From an uncultured Pseudomonadota bacterium (GTDB lineage Bacteria > Pseudomonadota > Gammaproteobacteria > Burkholderiales > Casimicrobiaceae): 17,131 bases of DNA. The notes under the pieces are model-generated. The model worked only from the letters and a program-made list of their open reading frames with translations. It searched no databases and was not told the origin of the DNA. The stretch is from the NCBI GenBank assembly GCA_937958295.1, contig CALFEY010000088.1:1-17131 (forward strand). Direction: 5' to 3'. A program made the position numbers and the translations under genes. Of this stretch, positions 1 through 7,187 are shown piece after piece (position 1 is the stretch's first letter; the number at the start of each line of letters is the position of its first letter).

Positions 1-2
1 CG

Positions 3-1310
3 AGCTTCGAAGGCACGATCACCACCAACTCCGGCAGCGTCATCATCGCCAACGCCGGCACGGGCTCGGGCAACTCCACCACGGTGAGCGGTGACATCTT
101 CTCTGGTGAAGACGTCATCATCCTGCAAAGCCTGTCGCCGAATAATGCCCCCATCACGATCTCCGGGGACATCATCGCCGACGACTACGTCAACATCAGC
201 AACCTGGGCACGTCGGCCGGCAACACCACGACGATCTCGGGCGGGGTGACGTCGCTCTTCGGCACGGTCGCCATCACGCACTTCGGCCTCCTGACCGGCA
301 TGCTGGACATCTCCGGCCCGCTGACGGCCGGTTCGCTGATCGGCATCGTCACCGACGGCAGCGCCAAGATCGCCGATGCATCCGCCCCCGCCATCACGGC
401 GACGGTCGGCGGCCTCGCCCTCGAAGTGAACGGTCCGTGGGAGGCGCTCGCAGCGAGCATCAACTCGCCGCTCGCCAACACCACGTTCACGCCGGACGGC
501 ACGATCACGGCGCCGATCATCAACCTCACGGGTCTCAACTTCAAGAGCGTGGATGCGTCGGGTGCGGCGTTCGCTTCGGCGGCCGACAAGCCGGTGTCCC
601 AGTTCTTTACCAACGACCTCAACGTCTCGCTCACGGGCTCGATCAACGCCCCGATCGCCGGCAACACCAACTGGCCGCTCAACTCGCTCGACGTGTCGCC
701 GCTGCTCACGCTGGCGCCGGTGTTCGTGAGCGTCACGGCCAACGGCGGTGGCTTCCAGGCGGTGAACATCCGTGTCCTCGGCAACGAGATTTTCGACACG
801 GGCGGCACCACCACGCCGTTCATCGGTGTGCCGCTGACCACGGGTGGCTTCCCCGCTGGCGGGCTCCAGGGCAACCTGGGCAGCCAGCTGATCATCCAGG
901 CGGATGGCTCGCTGACGATCCTCGGCACGCCCACGGGCTCGCTGATCGGCCCGTCGAACGCGGTGCAATGGCCGGGTGGCGCGTCGTTCATCGCCGGTAC
1001 CACGCTGCAACTGATGGCGCCGTTCTACAACGCTTGGTCGGTCGAATCGCCGCCGTTCGGTGGCTCGTTCTGGACCGCCCCGGTCATCGCGCTGAACGGC
1101 TACATCGCCACGAGCGGCACGGCGTGGGCGAACTTCAGCACGCAGCCGGCGACGGGCGATCCGACGGTCTACCAGATCCGTCAGCTCGGCACCAATGCCT
1201 TCGGTTTCGTGGCGACGGATGCGTTCGTGAAGAACGACTACCTCGACACGGTCGTCGGTGGCTTCGTGTGCTCGCAAACCGGACCCACGACCTGGACGGT
1301 CTGCCCGTAA
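3..1310 (+). CDS. Large beta-helix exoprotein/adhesin, C-terminal part (5' end outside window)
   Basis: The frame is open from the left edge, so the GTG at 84 is not taken as the start; at least 435 C-terminal residues are present. The protein is rich in Gly, Ser, Thr, Asn, Ile and Val and almost free of charge and Cys, as in parallel beta-helix exoproteins such as filamentous haemagglutinins and adhesins. (V/I)SG motifs start at codons 84, 159, 234 and 309, exactly 75 bases apart, giving 25-residue rungs. The C-terminus is not an autotransporter barrel: it ends in Trp-Thr-Val-Cys-Pro, with a Cys pair about 11 residues apart that could form a disulfide. Export by a two-partner or similar outer-membrane route is therefore more likely than classical type V self-export, but this is inference. 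A strong terminator follows. The exact family is not recognised. It is a plausible substrate for the modification enzymes encoded downstream. Confidence 0.75.
   Translation, partial: SFEGTITTNSGSVIIANAGTGSGNSTTVSGDIFSGEDVIILQSLSPNNAPITISGDIIADDYVNISNLGTSAGNTTTISGGVTSLFGTVAITHFGLLTGMLDISGPLTAGSLIGIVTDGSAKIADASAPAITATVGGLALEVNGPWEALAASINSPLANTTFTPDGTITAPIINLTGLNFKSVDASGAAFASAADKPVSQFFTNDLNVSLTGSINAPIAGNTNWPLNSLDVSPLLTLAPVFVSVTANGGGFQAVNIRVLGNEIFDTGGTTTPFIGVPLTTGGFPAGGLQGNLGSQLIIQADGSLTILGTPTGSLIGPSNAVQWPGGASFIAGTTLQLMAPFYNAWSVESPPFGGSFWTAPVIALNGYIATSGTAWANFSTQPATGDPTVYQIRQLGTNAFGFVATDAFVKNDYLDTVVGGFVCSQTGPTTWTVCP
84..320 (+). repeat. 75-base coding repeat (25-residue beta-helix rungs)
   Basis: The codon for the first residue of a (V/I)-Ser-Gly motif falls at 84, 159, 234 and 309, a perfectly regular 75-base period. 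Two copies (69-92 and 219-242) share a longer Gly-Asn-(Ser/Thr)-Thr-Thr-(Val/Ile)-Ser-Gly motif 150 bases apart. The repetition is at protein level; the DNA copies differ at many third positions, so this is an old structural repeat and not a recent duplication. The rest of the protein is less regular. Confidence 0.6.
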
Positions 1311-1334
1311 CGTTTTCTCCCATGATTCATCTTC

Positions 1335-1360
1335 AAGGGCGCCTTCGGGCGCCCTTTTTT
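1335..1360 (+). terminator. Rho-independent terminator of the exoprotein gene
   Basis: A perfect 7-bp GC stem, GGGCGCC (1337-1343) with GGCGCCC (1348-1354), encloses a TTCG tetraloop. It is followed directly by six T residues (1355-1360). Two A residues before the stem can pair with the first T residues. It lies 24 bases after the exoprotein stop codon. Confidence 0.93.
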
Positions 1361-1382
1361 ATCGCCCTTGGCCACTGCGAGT

Positions 1383-1388
1383 TACAAT
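1383..1388 (+). promoter_or_regulatory. Possible -10 element for the lipoprotein gene
   Basis: TACAAT lies just after the terminator and about 78 bases before the lipoprotein start, where a new promoter is expected. No convincing -35 is seen; the nearest candidate, TTTATC at 1358-1363, is spaced 19 bases and overlaps the terminator T tract. Confidence 0.3.
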
Positions 1389-1466
1389 GACGGCCATTCG
1401 AAGGCCAGGCCACGACGCCGCGTGACCGTCCAGCGGACTCCGCACCTTCCTCTCCTCACGATTCAC

Positions 1467-1868
1467 ATGCATTCCCTCCCCATTGCCCTCGCGTCCCGCG
1501 CGTGCTTCATTGCGACGGCGCTCTCGCTCGTTGCGTGCGCCGCGCCACAGCCGGACGTCGCCCGCGCGACCCCATCGTCGACCTACGCCCCCACCGCGAA
1601 CGTTCAGCTCCTTGAGCAGCCACCCACGCGGCCGTATACGGAGATAGGCACCATCGACGAGCCCGGCGAACCCGGCGCGCTGCGCGCCCAGGTCCTCGCC
1701 CAGATACTCGAGAAGGCGCGCCAAATGGGCGCCGATGCCGTGATCGTCACCGACGTGAGCCGTCGCGCTCCTTCCACGCAGCGGATGAATCCCACTACCG
1801 GCTTCTACGAGACGGTGGGCGGCCAGGTCATCCCGGCGTTCAAGGGCGTCGCGATCAAGTTCCGCTAG
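1467..1868 (+). CDS. Small predicted lipoprotein
   Basis: This encodes a 133-residue protein with a type II signal peptide: a hydrophobic stretch at residues 12-23 followed by the lipobox Leu-Val-Ala-Cys at 21-24, so the mature protein should start at lipid-modified Cys24. The ATG at 1467 is chosen because it gives a normal-length signal peptide. An in-frame TTG at 1368 would add a basic, unrelated leader. No clear Shine-Dalgarno is seen. After a short Pro/Thr/Ala linker there is one compact domain with a Pro-Tyr-Thr-Glu-Ile-Gly-Thr strand and a helix leading to Met-Gly-Ala-Asp-Ala-Val-Ile-Val. That pattern recalls small YbjQ-like and other lipoprotein alpha/beta domains, but I do not assign a family. 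It is flanked by a terminator upstream and two GC hairpins downstream, so it may be its own transcription unit. Function unknown. Confidence 0.8.
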   Translation: MHSLPIALASRACFIATALSLVACAAPQPDVARATPSSTYAPTANVQLLEQPPTRPYTEIGTIDEPGEPGALRAQVLAQILEKARQMGADAVIVTDVSRRAPSTQRMNPTTGFYETVGGQVIPAFKGVAIKFR

Positions 1869-1889
1869 GCGCAAAACTCACTCACCCGT

Positions 1890-1928
1890 CGCCGCCTACG
1901 CGGCGGGCCGCGCGCCGCACTGGGCGCG
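1890..1928 (+). other. Two tandem GC hairpins between the lipoprotein and methyltransferase genes
   Basis: CGCCGC (1890-1895) pairs with GCGGCG (1900-1905) around a four-base loop. CGCGCC (1911-1916) pairs with GGCGCG (1923-1928) around a six-base loop. Neither is followed by a T tract, so these are not canonical terminators. They could slow polymerase, protect a 3' end or be chance in GC-rich DNA. Confidence 0.35.
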
Positions 1929-1951
1929 ACCGAATCCATTAGCCCGACACC

Positions 1952-3538
1952 ATGACCGACGTCCTTCGCAGTAGCTACGACGAGATCCCGTATCTTTCGC
2001 ACGCGTATCCGCAGACCCATCCCGACCACCTCTTCGTGCTCGGACGCCTATTCGGTATGCAACCGGCCGTCCTTGACCGTTGCCGGGTGCTGGAGCTAGG
2101 GTGTGCGAGCGGTGGCAACCTCATCCCGATGGCCGCGGCGATGCCCGATGCCCAGTTCGTGGGCATCGATTTCTCGCAATCGCAGATCGATGCCGGGCAG
2201 GCACGCATCGCCGCGCTCGGTCTCACCAATGTCGAGTTGAGGGCCGCCGATATCGTCGAGGCGGCAGAGGGCCTGCCGGAGTTCGACTACATCATCGCCC
2301 ACGGGCTGTTCTCTTGGGTTCCGCCTCCCGCACAGGAAGCGATCTTCAAGATCATCCACACGAAGCTCTCCCGCAACGGCATCGCCTACGTGAGCTACAA
2401 CACGTTTCCGGGCTGGCGCATGCGCGGCACCATCCGCGATCTCATGCTCTACCACGTGCGTCAGTTCAAGGACGCCCCCACGCGAGTTGCTCAAGCCCGT
2501 GCCCTGCTGGACTTCATGGCGCAAAGCGTGCCCAACGACAAGAGCCCGTACGCGCTTCAGCTCCGCCTCGAGGTGGAGGAGCTGCGCCGGCAGCCCGACT
2601 CCTACCTCTATCACGACTTTCTCGAGCCCTTCAACCAGCCGATCTACTTCCACCAGTTCGCGGAGCGCGCGGCGAGCCATCAGTTGCAGTACCTTGGGGA
2701 GTCCGAGCTCGCCACCATGCTGCCCACCAACTTCTCGCCCGCGGTGGCCGAGACGCTGCGCAAGATCGCGCCCGACCTTGTGCGCACCGAGCAGTTCATG
2801 GATTTCCTGCGCAATCGCCAGTTTCGCCAAACGCTGCTCGTGCACGCGGACGTTCCGCTCAATCGCAACATCAATGCGCATGTCCTCGAAGAGCTCGAGA
2901 TCGCCTCGATCGCCCAGCCCGTCTCCGCGCCGGTGGACGAGCGCTCGAACGAGAAGGTGGAGTTCCGCCTGCCGAACGGGGTGTCGATGTCTTCGGCCAC
3001 GCCCATTACCAAGGCCGCGTTCGTTCTGCTTGGCAAGCGTTGGCCGCTGTCCGCCCCGTTTCGCGAGCTGTGCGTGGCTGCGCGCGCGCGGCTTGGCGGT
3101 CCCGTGGTCGCGCCCGATCCGAATCAAACGGCTCAGGACGCCCGTGTTCTCGGCGCCGAACTACTGCAATGCGCGGTCGCCGGCATCGTCGAGCTGCGTG
3201 CTCGTCCCGTGACGCTCTCGGTGGAGGTACCGGCAAAGCCTCTTGGGTACGCCGTTGCACGCGAGGAGGCGCGCACGGGCCTGCACGTATCCAACCTGCG
3301 CCACGAGACGATCTCCCTCGACGAGTTCAATCGGCAGCTGCTGCTGCGGCTCGATGGGGCGCACGACGTCGACCGGCTGGTGGAGGAGTTCGCGGAGCTG
3401 GTGGCGAACAACACCCTGGCCATCCAACAGGAAGGCGTGGAGGTGCGCGATCCCGCCAGCGTGCGGCAAGTCATGCGCAATGCCATCCCCCAAGGCCTCG
3501 TGGCGCTCGCCCGGTCCGGCCTGTACCCGCGCTCCTGA
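1952..3538 (+). CDS. PKMT-like SAM-dependent methyltransferase with regulatory domain
   Basis: This 528-residue cytoplasmic protein has the architecture of the methyltransferases carrying a 'methyltransferase regulatory domain', the family that includes rickettsial protein lysine methyltransferases acting on the surface protein OmpB. Residues 9-35 carry the family's N-terminal Tyr-Asp-Glu-Ile-Pro-Tyr and Thr-His-Pro-Asp-His segment. SAM-binding motif I is VLELGCASGGN at 46-56, and the acidic ribose-binding loop is FVGIDFS at 69-75. Residues about 198-312 form the regulatory domain, with the typical LRNRQFRQTLLVH stretch near its end. A further C-terminal region of about 200 residues looks like the winged-helix part. 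The ATG at 1952 places the conserved N-terminal motif normally, although no Shine-Dalgarno is visible. It heads a same-strand run of methyltransferase, glycosyltransferase and acyltransferase genes. The substrate is unknown; lysines of a surface protein are an inference from the family and neighbours. Confidence 0.88.
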   Translation: MTDVLRSSYDEIPYLSHAYPQTHPDHLFVLGRLFGMQPAVLDRCRVLELGCASGGNLIPMAAAMPDAQFVGIDFSQSQIDAGQARIAALGLTNVELRAADIVEAAEGLPEFDYIIAHGLFSWVPPPAQEAIFKIIHTKLSRNGIAYVSYNTFPGWRMRGTIRDLMLYHVRQFKDAPTRVAQARALLDFMAQSVPNDKSPYALQLRLEVEELRRQPDSYLYHDFLEPFNQPIYFHQFAERAASHQLQYLGESELATMLPTNFSPAVAETLRKIAPDLVRTEQFMDFLRNRQFRQTLLVHADVPLNRNINAHVLEELEIASIAQPVSAPVDERSNEKVEFRLPNGVSMSSATPITKAAFVLLGKRWPLSAPFRELCVAARARLGGPVVAPDPNQTAQDARVLGAELLQCAVAGIVELRARPVTLSVEVPAKPLGYAVAREEARTGLHVSNLRHETISLDEFNRQLLLRLDGAHDVDRLVEEFAELVANNTLAIQQEGVEVRDPASVRQVMRNAIPQGLVALARSGLYPRS

Positions 3539-3572
3539 AAGCGCGGCGGTCGACAGCACGGGTGAGCCCCCT

Positions 3573-4232
3573 GTGAACGTCTACGGCCGCGAACTGACGC
3601 CCGCCGAGATCGCCGCCGGCGCGCATCGCGACTTCGTCGGCGGGTTGTGGGACGAGGTCGGTCGCCTGCAGTTCGATTTCCTGCGGGAGCGCGGCCTTGC
3701 GCCTTCCCATCGGCTGCTCGACGTGGGCTGCGGCGCGCTGCGCGGTGGGGTGCACTTCGTGCGCTACCTCGAACCTGGCCGCTATCACGGCCTCGACCTC
3801 AATGCGTCGCTCCTCGATGCGGGACGGCGCGAGCTCGACGCGGCGGGGCTTGCAGAGCGTGACGCGCGACTGGTCGCCGACGACGCGTTTCGCGTTCACC
3901 GGTTCGGCACGACTTTCGACGTGGCCATTGCCGTTTCCGTGTTCACGCACCTGCCGATGAATGCGATCGTGCGCTGTCTCGCGGAAGTGGGCGCGACGCT
4001 CGCGCCAGGGGCGGCGTTCTACGCGACCTACTTCGAAGCGCCGCACCCGGCGTGGCTCGCGGCCCTCGCGCACGCGCCAGGAGATATCGTGACCCACTTC
4101 GACAGCGATCCTTTCCACTACGCCTTCGACGAGATCGCTTCGCTGGCGCGCTTCGCCGGGCTCTCCGCGACGAGGATCGGCGACTGGGGCCATCCGCGAG
4201 GCCAGCGCATGGCGGCCTTCCACGCCGCATGA
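3573..4232 (+). CDS. Class I SAM-dependent methyltransferase
   Basis: This encodes a 219-residue single-domain Rossmann methyltransferase. Motif I is LLDVGCGALRGG at 48-59, the acidic loop is YHGLDLN at 71-77, and a later FDVAIAVSVFTHLP stretch corresponds to motif IV. The conserved N-terminal lead (AHRDFVGGLWDEVGRLQFDFL) is present. The start is the GTG at 3573: a GGTGA stretch complementary to the 16S tail lies about six bases upstream, and no other in-frame start preserves the domain. The gene begins 34 bases after the preceding methyltransferase, and its stop TGA overlaps the next start in an ATGA, so it is translationally coupled to the TPR glycosyltransferase. No signal peptide or membrane segment is present. 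The substrate cannot be deduced; a sugar, glycolipid or protein acceptor in the same modification pathway is plausible. Confidence 0.82.
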   Translation: MNVYGRELTPAEIAAGAHRDFVGGLWDEVGRLQFDFLRERGLAPSHRLLDVGCGALRGGVHFVRYLEPGRYHGLDLNASLLDAGRRELDAAGLAERDARLVADDAFRVHRFGTTFDVAIAVSVFTHLPMNAIVRCLAEVGATLAPGAAFYATYFEAPHPAWLAALAHAPGDIVTHFDSDPFHYAFDEIASLARFAGLSATRIGDWGHPRGQRMAAFHAA

Positions 4233-7180
4233 GCGCGGGCGCGATGATTGGCGGCGCGCCGAACGGCGCTGCGGGTGGGGCGAGCGTGGTGAGCATCCCC
4301 GACGCAGTCCGCCATGCAATCTCGCTGCATCAGGCCGGCCGGCATACGGATGCCGAGCGCATCTATCGCACCGTGCTCGAAGCAGCGCCCGACCACTTCG
4401 ACGCCCTCCATCTGCTCGGCGTCCTCTGCGCCCAGAGGGGCCATCCGGGGGAGGGGGCCGCCCTGCTCGCCCGAGCGGTGGCGGCGCAGCCGGAGGCCGC
4501 GGACGTGCGTGCCAACCTGGCCAATGTACTGAAGTCGCTCGGTCGCCATGACGAGGCTTTGGGGCACTGCGATCGCGCCCTTGAACTCAAGCCCGGAAAT
4601 GCTGCGATCTTGCAGATACGCACCGGGATCCTCATCGATATGCATCGATTTCCCGAGGCGGCAGCCACCGCGGACGCATCCATCGCGGCCGACCCAAAGC
4701 GCGCGGACGCCCACTATCATCGTGGTGTGGCGCTGCAGGCACTTGGCCGGCCCGCCGAGGCGCTGGCAGGCTACGACCGCGCGATCCAATTGGCCCCCAC
4801 GCTCGCGGCGGCTCACAACAATCGCGCCAATGTGCTTCGCACGCTCGGCCGCCTCGAAGAGGCCCGGGCCAGCGCCCAACGCGCCACGGAAGCCGCACCG
4901 ACTTACGCCCTGGCCTGGAACACGTTGGCGAGCCTCCAGCACGCGCTCGGACGTTTCGCGGACGCGCTTGCGAGTGCCGATCGGGCGCTCGCAGTGCGCC
5001 CGGACCTCGTGGAGGCGCAACGTATCCGCGGGGCGGCGCTCCGCGACCTCGGCCGTTTCGATGACGCGCTCGCGGCCTTCGACCGGGCGCTGGCGATGGC
5101 ACCGGGTCATGCGGAGGTCACGCTCGATCGCGCCTTTGCGCTGCTGGGCCTCGGCCGTACGGACGACGCGCTCGCGGTCTTCGAAGCCACCCTCGCGCGC
5201 GATCCGGGGCGCGTGGAAGCCTTGCACGGCCGCGCGGCGTCGCTGCACCGGGCCGGGCGGCTGGACGATGCGCTGGTGGCCTACGACGCGGCGCTTGCGC
5301 GCCTGCCAGACCTCGCGCCGGCGATGAACGGCCGCGCCGGCGTCCTGCGTGCACAGGGTCGGTTCGCCGAGGCGCTCGCCACGTGGAGCACGCTCGCGGC
5401 AACGCAGCCGCGCCTGCCGGAGGTCCATCACAATTGCGGGTCGGCACTTTACGAGCTCGGCCGCTACGACGAGGCCGTGGCCGCCTACGACCGTGCGCTG
5501 GCCCTGCGCCCGGATTATCGGCAGGCGCTGCACAACCGATCGGCGGCCCTGTCGAAGCTCATGCGCTTCGAGGAAGCGCTCGCCACGTCGGATCGCCTGC
5601 TGGCTCTCGATCCCGAGCATGCGGAGGCGCACCATAACCGGGGCTCCGCGCTCTCGGCGCTGAACCGCTATGCCGAGGCCGCGGAGGCGTACGGCCAGGC
5701 GCTGGCGCGCAGGCCGGATTTCCCGAGCTCGCTGCAAAACCGCGCCTCGGTGCTCGCGTTCCTGGCGCGACACGAGGAGGCCGTGCGCGACTTCGAGCGT
5801 CTGCTCGAGATCGATCCCGGGTATCCGAACGTGCAGGGCGCCATGCTGGCCTCGCGGCTGCACCAGTGCGACTGGTCAGGCTACGACGCGGCCGTCGCTC
5901 GCCTCGAGGCCGACGCCCTCGCGGGCAGGCGGGTGTCCGATCCTTTCCCCATGGTCATGACCACGCGCAGCCCGGCCGCGCAGCTTGCGGCCGCGCGGAC
6001 CTACGCGCGTGACCTGTACGCGGGGGTGAGGGCGTTCCCGCCGCGCCAGGCGATGCGGCGCGAGCGCATCCGCGTCGCGTACCTCTCGGCCGATTTTCAC
6101 GAGCACGCAACGGCGCACCTCATGAGCGGAGTGTTCGAGCGGCATGACCGCGCGCGCTTCGAGATCTTCGCGCTCTCGTTCGGCCCGCCCACGAGCGATG
6201 CGATGCGGGCGCGACTTGTGGCGGGGTTCGAGCATTTCGTAGATCTGCACGCTGCCAGTGAGCTCGAGATCGCGCGCCGGATGCGCGAGCTTGAGATCGA
6301 CATCGCGGTCGATCTCAAGGGACACACCTACGACGCCCGGCCGGCGCTGTACGGCTACCGCGCGGCGCCGCTGCAGGTGAGCTACCTGGGCTTCCCCGGC
6401 ACGATGGGGACGACCTGCCTCGACTACATCCTGGCCGATGGCACCGTGATTCCAGAGGAGGCGCGCGGAGGGTACGACGAGCACGTCGTCACGTTGCCGG
6501 GAAGCTACCAGCCCAACGACGACCACCGGCCCATCGCCGCGCCAACGCCCGCGCGCGCTGCCGAAGGACTGCCCCCGGCCGGCTTCGTGTTCTGCTCGTT
6601 CAACAGCAACTACAAGATCACGCCCCCGGTTTTCGACGTCTGGATGCGTCTGCTCGCCGCAGTCCCCGGCAGTGTGCTCTGGCTGCTCGAGGGGGCCGGC
6701 TGCGACAATCTGCGCAAGGAAGCGGCCGCGCGGGGGATCGACCCGGCACGCCTCGTGTTCGCGCCGCACCGCGCCGCAGCGGAGCATCTCGCGCGGCACC
6801 GCCTGGCCGACCTGTTCCTCGATACCTTGCCGGTGAATGCACACACCACAGCGAGCGACGCCCTGTGGGCCGGGCTGCCGATCGTGACTTGCCCGGGCGA
6901 GGCCTTTGCCGGGCGCGTGGCCGCGAGCCTGCTTCGCGCCGTGGGCCTGTCCGATCTCGTCACCGACTCGCTTGCCGCCTACGAGGCGAAGGCGCTGGAG
7001 CTCGCCCGGGACGGCGCGACGCTCGCCGAGGTGCGCCGCCGCTTAGCGCACGGGCGCGCGACAGGAGCGCTCTTCGCCACGGACGCCAGCCGCCGGCACC
7101 TCGAGGCCGCCCTGGCCGCGATGTGGGAGCGCCATTTGCGCGGCGAGCCGCCGGCGGCGTTCGCGATCCCGGCGGGCTGA
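4229..7180 (+). CDS. TPR-repeat O-linked GlcNAc transferase-like glycosyltransferase (SPINDLY/GT41 family)
   Basis: This encodes 983 residues without a signal peptide, hence cytoplasmic. Residues about 24-533 form fifteen uninterrupted 34-residue TPR units with the usual Gly-Arg...Glu-Ala and Ala-Leu...Pro signatures. Residues about 610-965 form a GT41 (Glyco_transf_41) catalytic domain. Landmarks are SADFHEHA with His624 at the position of the conserved OGT active-site His, DLKGHT, QVSYLGFPGTMG, Lys796 in NSNYKIT (the UDP-phosphate-contacting Lys region), and NAHTTASDALWAGLPIVT with His872 before the Thr pair that holds the nucleotide. The start is the ATG at 4229 in the ATGA overlap with the previous gene; the reading frame is open further upstream, but that part is a shadow of the methyltransferase. 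Family members transfer GlcNAc or related sugars to Ser/Thr (or Asn in HMW1C-type enzymes) of proteins, with the TPR coil choosing the substrate. The likely target is a cytoplasmic precursor of a surface protein. Confidence 0.92.
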   Translation: MSAGAMIGGAPNGAAGGASVVSIPDAVRHAISLHQAGRHTDAERIYRTVLEAAPDHFDALHLLGVLCAQRGHPGEGAALLARAVAAQPEAADVRANLANVLKSLGRHDEALGHCDRALELKPGNAAILQIRTGILIDMHRFPEAAATADASIAADPKRADAHYHRGVALQALGRPAEALAGYDRAIQLAPTLAAAHNNRANVLRTLGRLEEARASAQRATEAAPTYALAWNTLASLQHALGRFADALASADRALAVRPDLVEAQRIRGAALRDLGRFDDALAAFDRALAMAPGHAEVTLDRAFALLGLGRTDDALAVFEATLARDPGRVEALHGRAASLHRAGRLDDALVAYDAALARLPDLAPAMNGRAGVLRAQGRFAEALATWSTLAATQPRLPEVHHNCGSALYELGRYDEAVAAYDRALALRPDYRQALHNRSAALSKLMRFEEALATSDRLLALDPEHAEAHHNRGSALSALNRYAEAAEAYGQALARRPDFPSSLQNRASVLAFLARHEEAVRDFERLLEIDPGYPNVQGAMLASRLHQCDWSGYDAAVARLEADALAGRRVSDPFPMVMTTRSPAAQLAAARTYARDLYAGVRAFPPRQAMRRERIRVAYLSADFHEHATAHLMSGVFERHDRARFEIFALSFGPPTSDAMRARLVAGFEHFVDLHAASELEIARRMRELEIDIAVDLKGHTYDARPALYGYRAAPLQVSYLGFPGTMGTTCLDYILADGTVIPEEARGGYDEHVVTLPGSYQPNDDHRPIAAPTPARAAEGLPPAGFVFCSFNSNYKITPPVFDVWMRLLAAVPGSVLWLLEGAGCDNLRKEAAARGIDPARLVFAPHRAAAEHLARHRLADLFLDTLPVNAHTTASDALWAGLPIVTCPGEAFAGRVAASLLRAVGLSDLVTDSLAAYEAKALELARDGATLAEVRRRLAHGRATGALFATDASRRHLEAALAAMWERHLRGEPPAAFAIPAG
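4298..5827 (+). repeat. Fifteen tandem 102-base TPR-coding units
   Basis: Fifteen consecutive 34-codon units encode the TPR superhelix with no insertion or deletion between them. The copies are diverged at the DNA level, sharing mainly Gly-Arg-x(2)-Glu/Asp-Ala and Asp-Arg-Ala-Leu positions. The array ends at residue about 533, roughly 75 residues before the catalytic domain. Confidence 0.85.
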
Positions 7181-7187
7181 CGCCGCC

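Noticed and set aside
84..86. GTG as the start of the exoprotein gene
   Set aside because: The frame is open to the window edge and the repeat-like sequence continues upstream of it, so the gene is truncated by the window.
1368..1466. TTG start and 33 extra residues for the lipoprotein
   Set aside because: It begins just after the terminator, overlaps the only promoter-like site and would place a basic segment before the signal peptide; ATG 1467 gives a standard lipoprotein signal.
2080..3576. Long 498-codon + strand frame inside the PKMT-like gene
   Set aside because: It is the +1 shadow of the methyltransferase; the translation is Arg/Ala-rich with no motif, whereas the main frame has the full family pattern.
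4052..4228. Upstream in-frame start of the TPR glycosyltransferase
   Set aside because: The extra residues are Arg/Ala-rich and overlap the methyltransferase; the ATGA overlap at 4229 gives a natural coupled start.
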